A DNA stretch of 64,000 nt from Streptomyces sp. S.PNR 29 (GCF_030386795.1 NZ_JANUQM010000017.1:157093-221092); one strand, 5' to 3'. Positions 40,298 through 49,791 are shown, numbered from the stretch's first letter. Notes: a model not told the origin generated them from the sequence alone. Made by a program: numbers and translations.

Positions 40298-41590
40298 CTA
40301 CTGCTCTTCCTTGGTGGTCTGCGTGATCGACGTGGTGACCTGCTCGGGAGACTTGGAGCCGGCGATCAGCGCGGCGACGCTGTCGTTGATCTCCTGGCCG
40401 ACGGCGGGCGCGTAGGCCTGGTCGAGGTAGAGCTGGAAGCCGGTGGCGGCCCTCAACTGCTTCTGTACGGCCTTGAGGTTGGGGTCGGTGAGGGCGCTCT
40501 CGGCGGCCGGGACCACCGGCAGGACGCCGGTCTTCTTGACGAGTTCGACGTCCGTGGTCTCGGAGGCGAAGAACTTCAGGAAGTCGACGGCCGCCTGCGG
40601 GGCGCCGCTGCGCACGGCGTGCCCGCCGCCCCCGCCGAACACCTCGGTGATGGCGCCCTTGCCGCCCTCGACCGCCGGGAACGGGAAGAAGCCGAGGTCC
40701 TTGCCGAGGCCCTTGCCCGCGTCGGCTTCCACGACCGGCGCCCACTGGCCCATGAGTTCCATCGCGGCCTTGCCGTTGCCGACGGCGGCGGCCTGGCCGG
40801 TGGGGGTGGAGTAGGCGGCGCCGAGGAACCCCTTCTGGAAGGGCTGGAGATCGACCAGTTCCTTGAGGTGCTCCCCCGCCTCCACGAAGGCGGCCCCCGT
40901 GAAGTCCTTGGCGTCGTAAGCCTTCTGCAGGGCCTCGGCACCGGCGGTGCGCATCGCGAGGTAGGCCCAGTAGTACATGCCGGGCCACTTCTCCTTGCCG
41001 GCCAGGGCGAGCGGCGTGATGCTCTCGGCCTTCAGCTTGCGTACGGCGTCGAGGAAGCCGCTCCAGGTGGTCGGGGGCGTGCTGATGCCGGCCTGCCGGA
41101 AGAGCGCCTTGTTGTACCAGAAGCCGATCATGCCGATGTCGAACGGGATGCCGTACACCTTGTCGTCGAGGAGGTACGGCTCCTTCGCGACCGACAGCAG
41201 ACCCCCGGACCACTCCTTGGTTCTCTCCGTGAGATCCTCGACGAGCCCGGCGTCGACCTGCTGCTTGAGTACGCCGCCGCCCCAGGTGTGGAAGACGTCC
41301 GGCAGCTTCCCGGAGGCGGTCAGCGCGGTCATCTTCGACTTGTAGGCGTCGTTCTCCAGCTGGACGATCTTTACCTTGACCTTGGGGTTCTGGGCTTCGA
41401 ACTTCTTCGCGAGAGCCGCCCAGACAGTCTTCGCCGGCTCGGTGGTGGAGATGTTCCACCATTCGATCGTGGTCGTCCCCGACGACCCTCCGTCCGAATC
41501 TCCGCCGCATCCGCTCAGTGCCGTCATGCCCAGACCGGCCGCGGCGGAGGCCGCCAGGAAGCCGCGGCGGGACAGTGCCGGGTCGCCCAT
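40298..41590 (-). CDS. sugar ABC transporter substrate-binding lipoprotein
   Basis: 430 residues from ATG 41590; AGGAG is 6 nt upstream, while the neighbouring ATG 41593 is too close to it. The twin-arginine-like SRRGFLAASAAAGLG precedes the lipobox LSGC. Family 1 features include TIEWWNISTTEPAKTVW, KLPDVFHTWGGG and FGGGGGHAVRSGAPQAAVDF. It captures oligosaccharides outside the cell and is the first gene of the xylan operon. Confidence 0.94.
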   Translation of the reverse strand: MGDPALSRRGFLAASAAAGLGMTALSGCGGDSDGGSSGTTTIEWWNISTTEPAKTVWAALAKKFEAQNPKVKVKIVQLENDAYKSKMTALTASGKLPDVFHTWGGGVLKQQVDAGLVEDLTERTKEWSGGLLSVAKEPYLLDDKVYGIPFDIGMIGFWYNKALFRQAGISTPPTTWSGFLDAVRKLKAESITPLALAGKEKWPGMYYWAYLAMRTAGAEALQKAYDAKDFTGAAFVEAGEHLKELVDLQPFQKGFLGAAYSTPTGQAAAVGNGKAAMELMGQWAPVVEADAGKGLGKDLGFFPFPAVEGGKGAITEVFGGGGGHAVRSGAPQAAVDFLKFFASETTDVELVKKTGVLPVVPAAESALTDPNLKAVQKQLRAATGFQLYLDQAYAPAVGQEINDSVAALIAGSKSPEQVTTSITQTTKEEQ

Positions 41591-41639
41591 CATGCGCTCC
41601 TTGGGTACAGGACGGCGCGTCCACGCCCGTCCGATGGAC

Positions 41640-41650
41640 CGAAAGTTTCG
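41640..41650. promoter_or_regulatory. LacI/BxlR-type operator CGAAAGTTTCG
   Basis: Palindrome CGAAA-G-TTTCG, about 25 bp downstream of the predicted transcription start of the sugar-binding gene. A weaker version, GGAAAGTGTC, lies inside the promoter spacer near 41692-41701. Both positions would block initiation. Confidence 0.75.
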
Positions 41651-41681
41651 TAATTCTTTATGAAAGCTGCGTTGCTGCCGC

Positions 41682-41711
41682 ACCCTAGAGACACTTTCCG
41701 AACGGTGGCAA
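41682..41711 (-). promoter_or_regulatory. promoter of the xylan uptake operon
   Basis: On the minus strand TTGCCA (41711-41706), an 18-nt spacer and TAGGGT (41687-41682). The start would be near 41675, leaving an 85-nt leader that contains the LacI operator. Confidence 0.7.
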
Positions 41712-41969
41712 CCCCCTGTACGCGGTGAATCTCTAGCCATCGTCCGCCGCACTCGGGATAATGGGTCGCCGCACGCCTCCTGATCGGCAGTCGGCGAGGG
41801 TAGGGTGCGCGAAACATTCGGATCTCCGGCCGAACGTTACGCCGCCGCACCCCGCACGCCGGCAGCAGTTCCGTGCGGACCGGCCTCCCGCAGGGCGGCA
41901 ACGGCCGTGCCGGGGAGCCGGGACTGCGTCAACAACCGCCGAATACCCGCAGAGTTGCGTCAAGAGGTC

Positions 41970-41997
41970 TTGCCCCGGTGCCCGAAGTCCCTACCGT
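41970..41997 (+). promoter_or_regulatory. leaderless promoter for the 42005 gene
   Basis: TTGCCC (41970-41975), a 16-nt spacer, TACCGT (41992-41997), then 7 nt to the ATG. No ribosome binding site is present. Confidence 0.6.
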
Positions 41998-42004
41998 CAG
42001 CACC

Positions 42005-42562
42005 ATGGGGCGCCCCGACGACGTGCGACGCGAGCCGGCCGGCACCTGGCCGTGGCAACCGGGCGTGGCGGTGTACGACCGCCGCTGGGTGAAGGACGTG
42101 CGCAGTTCCGCCCGCTGCGCGGCCGCTCTCCTCGTACTGCTCCTGGTCACCGACTGGGGCGGGGGCGAGTTCGCCGCCTGGCACAGCGCGCTCTGGCTGG
42201 GCCTCGCGGCACTGCTCTTCGGCGTCCTCTGTCCGCCCCGGATCCGCGCCGGCCGGGGCTGGCTGGCCTCCCGTGGACTGCTGCGCGAACGACGGGTCCG
42301 TACCGACCTGCTGGAGTCCGTGCACTGCCTGGACGGGGTGGAGCAACGGCTGGTGCTGCGGGACGTGTTCGGCGGTCGGGTCGAGATCGACCCTCAGGTC
42401 CTTCTGGACAACCCGGACTTGTGGCACCGCCTGGCCGAGGACGCCCGCAGCTCCGCGGCCCGCGGTTCGCTCACCTGCGGTACGCCGGAGTTGCGCCGCG
42501 TCTCGGAGCGGATCGAGCGCGAGACCGCGTTGACCGTGCTCAGGCTGTCGGGGATGGAGTGA
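42005..42562 (+). CDS. membrane protein of unknown function
   Basis: 185 residues from ATG 42005. After a soluble start (WPWQPGVAVYDRRWVKDVRS) come two closely spaced hydrophobic helices (CAAALLVLLLVTDW and LWLGLAALLFGVL), then a soluble half with beta-like strands (LLESVHCLDGVEQRLVLRDV, FGGRVEIDPQVL) recalling a PH-like membrane domain. I recognise no named family. The promoter is of the leaderless type. Confidence 0.75.
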   Translation: MGRPDDVRREPAGTWPWQPGVAVYDRRWVKDVRSSARCAAALLVLLLVTDWGGGEFAAWHSALWLGLAALLFGVLCPPRIRAGRGWLASRGLLRERRVRTDLLESVHCLDGVEQRLVLRDVFGGRVEIDPQVLLDNPDLWHRLAEDARSSAARGSLTCGTPELRRVSERIERETALTVLRLSGME

Positions 42563-42870
42563 AAACAGCGGCGGTGATTCGGCGCCGCGCCGGTCCCGGG
42601 AGCCGAGGGCCACGCCATACGCCATGACGCTGGGTACCCACCCCTGGCCGACATGCGCCACCCCCTCCGTACGCCCCGATCGGGTGCTCGACCGGGCCTC
42701 CATCTCGGCTCTCGATGGTCCGTCGACGTCCGTCGGCCCAGTCTTAACGGAAGCTTGACGCGCTCACCCCCCTCATCCGTGGGCCCACGCGTCACTCTCC
42801 GCTTACGCTGAACCCGCCGTCCGCGTGATGGCCGGAACCGCAAGCTGAGCCGCACATCAGGAGCACACCG
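42563..42870. other. 308-bp leader region of the APC permease gene
   Basis: No coding frame. CTTAACG (42743-42749) and CTTGACG (42754-42760) form direct repeats with an 11-bp period, the pattern bound by OmpR/PhoB-type regulators. I compared it by eye with c-di-AMP riboswitches, which sit before related transporters, and did not find that motif. Confidence 0.4.
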
Positions 42871-44823
42871 ATGGCCACCACAGAGCAGCAGCCAGCCGGC
42901 CGACTGCGCGCCTGGATGCTGGAGGGGCTGTCCGACATGGGCAGGAGCGGCGGCCATCAGGGGCCGCACGCCGAGCCCGAGCCCGCCCACAAGGGCCAGC
43001 CTTGGTGGCGGGTCATGTGTCTCACCGGCGTCGACTACTTCTCGACGCTCGGCTACCAGCCGGGCATCGCGGCCCTCGCCGCCGGTCTGCTGTCACCCAT
43101 CGCGACGATCGTGCTGGTGCTCGTCACTCTGGCGGGCGCCCTGCCCGTGTACCGGCGGGTGGCGGAGGAGAGCCCCCACGGTGAGGGCTCGATCGCGATG
43201 CTGGAACGACTGCTCTCCTTCTGGCAGGGCAAGCTGTTCGTGCTGACCCTGCTCGGCTTCGCCGCCACCGACTTCCTGATCACCATCACCCTGTCGGCGG
43301 CGGACGCCTCGACCCATCTCATCGAGAACCCCCATCTGACCGGCGCCCTGCACGACAAGCAGATGCTCATCACCCTGCTCCTCGTCGCCCTGCTCGGCGC
43401 GGTGTTCCTCAAGGGCTTCCTGGAGGCGATCGGCGTGGCGGTCGCCCTGGTGGGCGGCTATCTCGCGCTGAACGCCGTAGTCGTGGTGGTCGGCCTGTGG
43501 CACGTCGTCACCGCGGGCCACGTCGTCACCGACTGGTCGAGCGCCCTGACCACGGAACACGGCAACGTCTTCGTCATGATCGGTGTGGCCCTGGTCGTCT
43601 TCCCCAAGCTCGCCCTCGGCCTTTCCGGCTTCGAGACCGGCGTCGCCGTGATGCCGCACGTCAAGGGCGACCCGGGCGACACCGACGAGCGGCCGGTCGG
43701 CCGCATCCGGGACACGAAGAAGCTGCTGACCGCGGCCGCCGTGATCATGAGCGTGTTCCTGATCACCACCAGCTTCATCACCACGCTCCTCATTCCCGAG
43801 AAGGAGTTCGAGTCGGGAGGCAATGCCAACGGGCGCGCGCTGGCATATCTGGCGCACGACTACCTGGGCAGTGTCTTCGGCACGGTGTACGACATCTCGA
43901 CGATCGCCATCCTGTGGTTCGCCGGCGCCTCCGCGATGGCCGGCCTGCTCAACCTGATGCCGCGTTACCTCCCCCGCTACGGCATGGCCCCGCACTGGGC
44001 GCGCGCGGTACGGCCCATGGTCATCGTCTTCACCCTGATCGCTTTTCTGGTCACCTGGATCTTCGACGCGGACGTCGACGCCCAGGGCGGCGCGTACGCC
44101 ACCGGTGTGCTGGTGCTGATCAGCTCCGCCGCGATCGCGGTGACCATCGCCGCCCGCAAGGCGCGGCAGCGGAACTGGACCATCGGATTCGCCGTGATAT
44201 CGGCGGTGTTCCTCTACACGACGGTCGTGAACGTCATCGAGCGTCCGGACGGTGTGAAGATCGGCGCCTGCTTCATCGCCGGCATCATTCTGGTCTCCCT
44301 GCTGTCCCGGCTGGCCCGCGCCTTCGAGCTGCGCGTGACCAGCGTGACGCTGGACGACATGGCGGAGCGGTTCATCCGGGACATGGCCAGCCGGAAGATG
44401 CGGTTCATCGCCAACGAACCCGACCAGCGGGACAAGGCCGAGTACCGCGACAAGATCGAGCAGATACAGAACGACAACGACCTCCCCGGCGAGGACTTCG
44501 TCTTCCTCGAAGTCACGGTCGTCGACCCCTCCGAGTTCGAGGCGGGCCTGACGGTGCGCGGCGAGGTCCTGCACGACCGCTACCGCGTCCTGACGCTGGA
44601 GTCCTCCTCGATACCGAACGCCCTGGCCGCCCTGCTGCTCCACGTCCGTGACACGACCGGCCGCATCCCGCACATCTACTTCGAGTGGACCGAGGGCAAC
44701 CCCTTCTCCAACTTCCTGCGCTTCTTCCTGTTCGGTCAGGGCGAGGTCGCCCCGGTCACCCGAGAGGTACTGCGCGAGGCAGAACCAGACCGGGAGCGAC
44801 GGCCTCGGGTCCATACCGGGTGA
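42871..44823 (+). CDS. APC-superfamily permease with cytoplasmic C-terminal domain
   Basis: 650 residues; AGGAG is 8 nt before the ATG. About twelve membrane helices follow a 45-residue soluble start. The first helix region LTGVDYFSTLGYQPGIAALA resembles amino acid/K+ transporters of the APC and KUP type. From about residue 485 a soluble domain begins (ELRVTSVTLDDMAERFIRDM) and ends with IPHIYFEWTEGNPFSNFLRF, perhaps a regulatory module. The substrate is not established; an amino acid or potassium ion are the main options. Confidence 0.88.
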   Translation: MATTEQQPAGRLRAWMLEGLSDMGRSGGHQGPHAEPEPAHKGQPWWRVMCLTGVDYFSTLGYQPGIAALAAGLLSPIATIVLVLVTLAGALPVYRRVAEESPHGEGSIAMLERLLSFWQGKLFVLTLLGFAATDFLITITLSAADASTHLIENPHLTGALHDKQMLITLLLVALLGAVFLKGFLEAIGVAVALVGGYLALNAVVVVVGLWHVVTAGHVVTDWSSALTTEHGNVFVMIGVALVVFPKLALGLSGFETGVAVMPHVKGDPGDTDERPVGRIRDTKKLLTAAAVIMSVFLITTSFITTLLIPEKEFESGGNANGRALAYLAHDYLGSVFGTVYDISTIAILWFAGASAMAGLLNLMPRYLPRYGMAPHWARAVRPMVIVFTLIAFLVTWIFDADVDAQGGAYATGVLVLISSAAIAVTIAARKARQRNWTIGFAVISAVFLYTTVVNVIERPDGVKIGACFIAGIILVSLLSRLARAFELRVTSVTLDDMAERFIRDMASRKMRFIANEPDQRDKAEYRDKIEQIQNDNDLPGEDFVFLEVTVVDPSEFEAGLTVRGEVLHDRYRVLTLESSSIPNALAALLLHVRDTTGRIPHIYFEWTEGNPFSNFLRFFLFGQGEVAPVTREVLREAEPDRERRPRVHTG

Positions 44824-44858
44824 GAGCGGGTCTTCCAGGCGCACCGGGTGAGAGCGGG
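44815..44858. repeat. 16-bp direct repeat over a stop codon
   Basis: ACCGGGTGAGAGCGGG is present at 44815-44830 and 44843-44858. The first copy contains the permease stop codon. The following 250 bp is rich in CACCGG and CGGCC words, with no gene seen. Confidence 0.6.
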
Positions 44859-45112
44859 GCGGGCACAGCGGCTGAGGACCGGCAGGACACACCGGGCACA
44901 CCGGGCGTGAGCCGGTCGGGACCCGGCGGCCTACCGGGGCCCAGCGGCCGGCCGGACACACCGGTCGAGCACGGGCCGTGGGGCACAAGCCGTGAACGGG
45001 CATCACATCCACACCCGGCGAGCACCTGAACGCCCGGAGCAGACTCGGCGGCACAGGGCACAGGCCTCGCACCGTGAGCACCAGCTCGCCGTGCCCGGCC
45101 CTCGCTTTCCCC

Positions 45113-45709
45113 CTACGCCTTCCTGCCGAACACGCGCCGCGACGGCTGCCGCACCACGACCTTCCCGAAGCTGATCTCCCCCGTGATCTCCACGCGCAGC
45201 ACCACCGGCACATCAGCACCGCCGGTGTGACGCGTCTTGGTCGTGGCGTAGTGCGTCACCAGGGAGTCGGTGTCCACCACGATGCCGGGCCTGGTCACCA
45301 GCTTCAGCGCGCCGCCCCGTATGTCGAGATCGAGGTGGAGGGTGTCGCACACGATCACCGCCCGTGTGAAGTCGAGCGTCACCTCGCCCCACGCGGACTG
45401 GATCTCCATCCGCCGCGGCACCACCCAGTCCCCGTCACGCCGCGTCGATGCGCCCTCCTGCTCGATCCGGACGACTTCCTTGGCCTCGACCGGGTCCCCA
45501 CCGAGCACCGTCGGCAGGTCCGCCGTCAGCACGGCCAGCTCCCCCATCGTGCGCGCGGACAGGGCGGCCTCCACCCGTCCGTCGAGTTCCTCGGCGGTCA
45601 GCCGGCCATCTGCCGCCGCAGCGCTGAGCACATCGACGACGCGGTCCCGGTCCGCGTGAGAGGCCCGCAGCTCGGTCGGCTCAGCGGTGCGAAAGAAGTC
45701 CCCGGACAT
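45113..45709 (-). CDS. DUF1707 domain protein with LiaF-like C-terminal half
   Basis: 198 residues. The DUF1707 module spans about residues 14-66 (LRASHADRDRVVDVLSAAAA, DGRLTAEELDGRVEAALSAR). The second half (MEIQSAWGEVTLDFTRAVIV, LDLDIRGGALKLVTRPGIVV) is a beta-solenoid like the cell-wall-stress DUF2154/LiaF domain. No membrane helix lies between them. The promoter region has an AT-rich inverted repeat. Role unknown; envelope stress is a guess from the fold. Confidence 0.9.
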   Translation of the reverse strand: MSGDFFRTAEPTELRASHADRDRVVDVLSAAAADGRLTAEELDGRVEAALSARTMGELAVLTADLPTVLGGDPVEAKEVVRIEQEGASTRRDGDWVVPRRMEIQSAWGEVTLDFTRAVIVCDTLHLDLDIRGGALKLVTRPGIVVDTDSLVTHYATTKTRHTGGADVPVVLRVEITGEISFGKVVVRQPSRRVFGRKA

Positions 45710-45764
45710 GCTCCACCCCGATCCCCCCGGGCGATCTCTCCCGGGCTCACCCGCTCGACAAAAC

Positions 45765-45782
45765 TAACGCTATATCGCGTTA
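45765..45782. promoter_or_regulatory. inverted repeat TAACGC-TATATC-GCGTTA
   Basis: 6-bp arms around an AT-rich centre in the divergent gap between the DUF1707 gene and the HTH-TOBE gene. It could be an operator or contain the -10 box of the minus-strand gene. Confidence 0.5.
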
Positions 45783-45840
45783 TACCCAACGGCCAACCCC
45801 ACGTCCACAGTTCCCCGGTCGTCCCCCTATCGTGACCGGC

Positions 45841-46236
45841 ATGCAGTCCTACACGATCGGCCAGGCGGCGCGGCTGCTCGGCGTCAGCCCGGACACCGCC
45901 CGACGCTGGGCGGACGCGGGCCGGATCACCACCCACCGCGACGAGAACGGGCGGCGCCTCATCGACGGACGGGACCTGGCCGCCTTCTCGGTGCAGCTCG
46001 CGCGGTCCGGCGGCGAGGAGGGCGCCGCCCCGTACACCTCGGCCCGCAACGCCTTCCCTGGAATCGTCACCGCGATCAAACTCGGCGACGTCGCCGCCCA
46101 GGTCGAGATCCAGGCCGGCCCGCACCGGCTGGTCTCCCTGCTGACCCGCGAGGCCGTCGAGGAGCTGGGCCTGGAGGTCGGCATGGAGGCCACCGCCCGC
46201 GTGAAGTCGACAAACGTACACATCGACAGGGTCTGA
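45841..46236 (+). CDS. molybdate-responsive regulator: MerR-type HTH plus TOBE/Mop domain
   Basis: 131 residues. Residues 1-55 are an excisionase/MerR-like helix-turn-helix (YTIGQAARLLGVSPDTARRW). Residues 65-130 form one Mop domain (ARNAFPGIVTAIKLGDVAAQ, VEIQAGPHRLVSLLTREAVE) that binds molybdate. This is the actinobacterial stand-in for ModE. TATCGT lies 7 nt before the ATG, so it is likely leaderless. It precedes modABC and probably controls it through the repeat at 46272-46290. Confidence 0.93.
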   Translation: MQSYTIGQAARLLGVSPDTARRWADAGRITTHRDENGRRLIDGRDLAAFSVQLARSGGEEGAAPYTSARNAFPGIVTAIKLGDVAAQVEIQAGPHRLVSLLTREAVEELGLEVGMEATARVKSTNVHIDRV

Positions 46237-46271
46237 CACGCGCCACCCATTCCGTCGACACGCACATGCCA

Positions 46272-46290
46272 GCTCACTCGCCATGTGAGC
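46272..46290. promoter_or_regulatory. candidate molybdate operator GCTCAC-N7-GTGAGC
   Basis: A perfect 6-bp-arm inverted repeat, 25 bp upstream of the -35 box of modA. Placement and symmetry fit a dimeric HTH-TOBE regulator. Confidence 0.6.
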
Positions 46291-46314
46291 GGGCTCATGC
46301 GATGCAACAGCACA

Positions 46315-46343
46315 CTTACACCTCGCACCTGCGGAAGTATGAT
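46315..46343 (+). promoter_or_regulatory. modA promoter
   Basis: CTTACA (46315-46320), a 17-nt spacer and TATGAT (46338-46343), a near-consensus -10 box, followed by a leader of about 50 nt with AGAGGAG. Confidence 0.7.
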
Positions 46344-46399
46344 CGGCGCATGGGAGAAGTCCGTCACGCTCTTCCACCGGACCCCAGAGGAGTGGCCTC

Positions 46400-47227
46400 G
46401 TGATGACCCGTTCCGCACGCCGGACCCGCCGGACCCTGCAGATGGCCGGCGCGGGAGCCGCCGCGTTGCTGACCCTGAGCGCCTGCTCCTCCTCCGACCC
46501 GGGTTCCGACTCCGCGAAGACCGGTCCCTCGTCCTCGGCGTCACCGCGACTCTCCGGCACGGTCACCGTCTTCGCCGCCGCCTCGCTCAAGGAGAGCTTC
46601 ACTACGCTCGGCAAGCAGTTCGAGAAGGAGCACCCGGGCACCAAGGTCACCTTCAACTTCGGTGGCAGTGACACCCTCGCAGCGAGCATCACGAACGGCG
46701 CCCCGGCGGACGTGTTCGCCGCCGCCAGCGCCAAGACGATGAAGATCGTCACGGGCCGGGGCGACGCGGTCGGCCCGCCCGCCACCTTCGTCCGCAACCA
46801 GCTGGAGATCGCCACGCTGCCGGGCAACCCCGACAAGATCTCCTCCCTCAAGGACCTCACCAGGTCGGGTCTGAAGGCCGTCCTGTGCGACAGGACGGTG
46901 CCCTGCGGCGCCGCCGCGCAGACCGCCCTGAAGGCCGGCGGCCTCAGGCTCACGCCGGTGTCGTACGAGCAGGACGTCAAGAGCGCGCTGACGAAGGTCG
47001 AGCTGAACGAGGCCGACGCGGCCGTCGTCTACAGGACCGACGTGAGGGCGGCGGGCGGCAGGGTGCGGGGCGTGGAGTTCCCCGAGTCGGCCAAGGCCGT
47101 CAACGACTACCCGATCGCCCTGCTCAAGGACGCGCCCAACGCCGATGCGGCGAAGGCCTTCATCGAGCTGGTGAAGTCCGCAGAAGGCCAGAAGGTGCTG
47201 ACCGAAGCCGGGTTCCTCAAGCCGTGA
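46400..47227 (+). CDS. modA: molybdate ABC transporter substrate-binding lipoprotein
   Basis: 275 residues from GTG 46400 (AGGAG 7 nt upstream); ATG 46403 is the alternative. The signal peptide has the lipobox LSAC. ModA features are VFAAASLKESFTTLGKQFEK, FNFGGSDTLAASITNGAPAD, VFAAASAKTM and ALTKVELNEADAAVVYRTDV. It binds molybdate or tungstate outside the membrane and delivers it to ModB. First gene of the operon; the stop overlaps the modB start. Confidence 0.95.
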   Translation: MMTRSARRTRRTLQMAGAGAAALLTLSACSSSDPGSDSAKTGPSSSASPRLSGTVTVFAAASLKESFTTLGKQFEKEHPGTKVTFNFGGSDTLAASITNGAPADVFAAASAKTMKIVTGRGDAVGPPATFVRNQLEIATLPGNPDKISSLKDLTRSGLKAVLCDRTVPCGAAAQTALKAGGLRLTPVSYEQDVKSALTKVELNEADAAVVYRTDVRAAGGRVRGVEFPESAKAVNDYPIALLKDAPNADAAKAFIELVKSAEGQKVLTEAGFLKP

Positions 47228-48084
47228 GCCGCCCCGCCGAAGCCGTGCCGCCTCCCGACACGCTGGAGGGCGGATCGCGGCGCGGCCGTGCCCGGGCAGG
47301 CGGTGCCCGCGGAGTCCCGCTGCCCCTGCTGGTGCCCGCCCTCGTGGGCCTGGCGTTCCTCCTGCTCCCCCTGATCTCCCTGCTCGTAAGAGCCCCCTGG
47401 CGCAGCCTCCCGGAGCAGCTGACCAGCGCCGAGGTCTGGGAGGCACTCCGCCTCTCCCTCGTCTGCGCCACGGCGGCGACCGCGCTGAGCCTGGTCATCG
47501 GCGTCCCGCTGGCCTGGCTGCTGGCCCGCACCGACTTCCCCGGCCGCGGCTTCGTCCGCGCCCTGGTGACGCTGCCGCTCGTCCTGCCCCCGGTGGTCGG
47601 CGGCGTGGCCCTCCTGCTCGCCTTCGGCCGCAACGGCGTGGTCGGGCAGTGGCTGGACTCCTGGTTCGGGATCACGCTGCCGTTCACGACAACCGGCGTC
47701 GTCCTCGCCGAGACCTTCGTGGCGATGCCGTTCCTGGTCATCAGCGTGGAGGGCACGCTACGGGCCGCCGACCCGCGCTACGAGGAGGCGGCCACGACCC
47801 TGGGCGCCTCCCGCTTCACCGCGTTCCGCCGGGTCACCCTGCCGCTGATCGCCCCGGGCGTCGCCGCGGGCTCCGTCCTGGCGTGGGCCCGGGCCCTCGG
47901 CGAGTTCGGGGCGACGATCACCTTCGCGGGCAACTTCCCCGGCCGTACGCAGACCATGCCGCTGGCCGTCTACCTGGCCCTGCAGAACGACCCGGCGGCG
48001 GCGATCGCCCTCAGCCTGGTACTGCTGGCGGTCTCGATCGCCGTACTGGCAGGCCTGCGAGACCGCTGGATGACACCATCATGA
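47224..48084 (+). CDS. modB: molybdate ABC transporter permease
   Basis: 286 residues starting at a GTG that overlaps the modA stop (GTGA). Six helices; the EAA loop reads EEAATTLGASRFTAFRRVTL, and the ALGEFGATITFAGNFPGRTQ segment is diagnostic for ModB/CysT permeases. It forms the membrane channel with ModC. Its stop overlaps the start of the 44-codon ORF at 48081. Confidence 0.95.
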   Translation: MSRPAEAVPPPDTLEGGSRRGRARAGGARGVPLPLLVPALVGLAFLLLPLISLLVRAPWRSLPEQLTSAEVWEALRLSLVCATAATALSLVIGVPLAWLLARTDFPGRGFVRALVTLPLVLPPVVGGVALLLAFGRNGVVGQWLDSWFGITLPFTTTGVVLAETFVAMPFLVISVEGTLRAADPRYEEAATTLGASRFTAFRRVTLPLIAPGVAAGSVLAWARALGEFGATITFAGNFPGRTQTMPLAVYLALQNDPAAAIALSLVLLAVSIAVLAGLRDRWMTPS

Positions 48085-48211
48085 CCCCCGCACCACCCGC
48101 ACTCGCCGACGGCGCCGAACCACCCCGGCCGGAGGCCGGGCGCCCCCTCCCTTCCCGCACCCACACCCACACGTTCGCCCCCGCGTCCCCCGCGTCCCAG
48201 GACACCCCCTC

Positions 48212-48215
<4 letters not shown>
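48081..48215 (+). CDS. 44-residue linking ORF between modB and modC
   Basis: ATG 48081 overlaps the modB stop as ATGA, and its own TGA (48213-48215) overlaps the modC ATG (48212) in the same manner. The peptide is Pro/Ala/Thr-rich (MTPAPPALADGAEPPRPEAG) with no fold predicted. A role as a translational relay that carries ribosomes from modB to modC is suggested by the double overlap. It may alternatively be a decayed N-terminus of modC. Confidence 0.55.
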
Positions 48216-49309
<1,094 letters not shown>

Positions 49310-49371
49310 AGCGCCTCTCAGGGCTACGGTGGGTCGAGACCACGCCCCCCACTGTCTGCGAGGCGCCCTCC

Positions 49372-49791
49372 ATGAGCCTGAGCATCCGCAACCAGCTCCC
49401 CGGCACGGTCACCGACGTCACCACCGGCGAGGTCATGGCCACGGTCAAGGTCCGTCTGACCGGCGGCCGGCACCTCACCGCGGTGATCACCCTGGAGGCC
49501 GCCCAGGACCTCGCCCTCACCACCGGCACCGCCGTACGCGCCCTGGTGAAGTCGACGGAGGTGTCCCTCGCCACAGGCCGGACCGACGGCCTCTCCATCC
49601 GCAACCAGCTCCCCGGCACGGTCACCGACGTCACCACCGGCGGCGCCATGGCATCGGTCAAGATCTCGGTGGACGGCGGCGACCTGACGGCGGCGATCAC
49701 CAAGGAGGCCGTCACCGACCTCGCTCTGACAGCCGGCTCACCCGTCGTCGCACTGATCAAGTCGACGGAGGTCTCCCTGGCGACGCCGTGA
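49372..49791 (+). CDS. molbindin-like protein, two Mop domains
   Basis: 139 residues made of two almost identical Mop domains, each beginning LSIRNQLPGTVTDVTTGG-like and ending VKSTEVSLAT-like (residues 1-68 and 73-139). Such proteins bind molybdate in the cytoplasm as storage or buffer. A 47-bp exact DNA repeat links the two halves, showing recent duplication or conversion. It is 62 bp downstream of modC, likely the last gene of the operon, and ends at a bidirectional terminator. Confidence 0.93.
   Translation: MSLSIRNQLPGTVTDVTTGEVMATVKVRLTGGRHLTAVITLEAAQDLALTTGTAVRALVKSTEVSLATGRTDGLSIRNQLPGTVTDVTTGGAMASVKISVDGGDLTAAITKEAVTDLALTAGSPVVALIKSTEVSLATP
49383..49429 (+). repeat. 47-bp exact repeat, copy 1
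   Basis: Identical to 49596-49642, exactly 213 bp (71 codons) away, inside the two Mop domains of the gene at 49372. The rest of the two halves is clearly diverged. Confidence 0.9.
49596..49642 (+). repeat. 47-bp exact repeat, copy 2
   Basis: Second copy of the repeat at 49383-49429, in phase with it. Confidence 0.9.

Larger units (their letters stand above)
41591..42004. other. divergent gap upstream of the xylan operon
   Basis: 414 bp holding the operon promoter (41682-41711), the LacI operator (41640-41650) and, at the right end, the leaderless promoter of the 42005 gene (41970-41997). The middle, 41712-41969, has no feature I can support. Confidence 0.7.

Noticed and set aside
42563..42870. 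c-di-AMP (ydaO) riboswitch before the APC permease
   Set aside because: Expected GGG-rich and pseudoknot motifs were not found by eye; only direct repeats are present.
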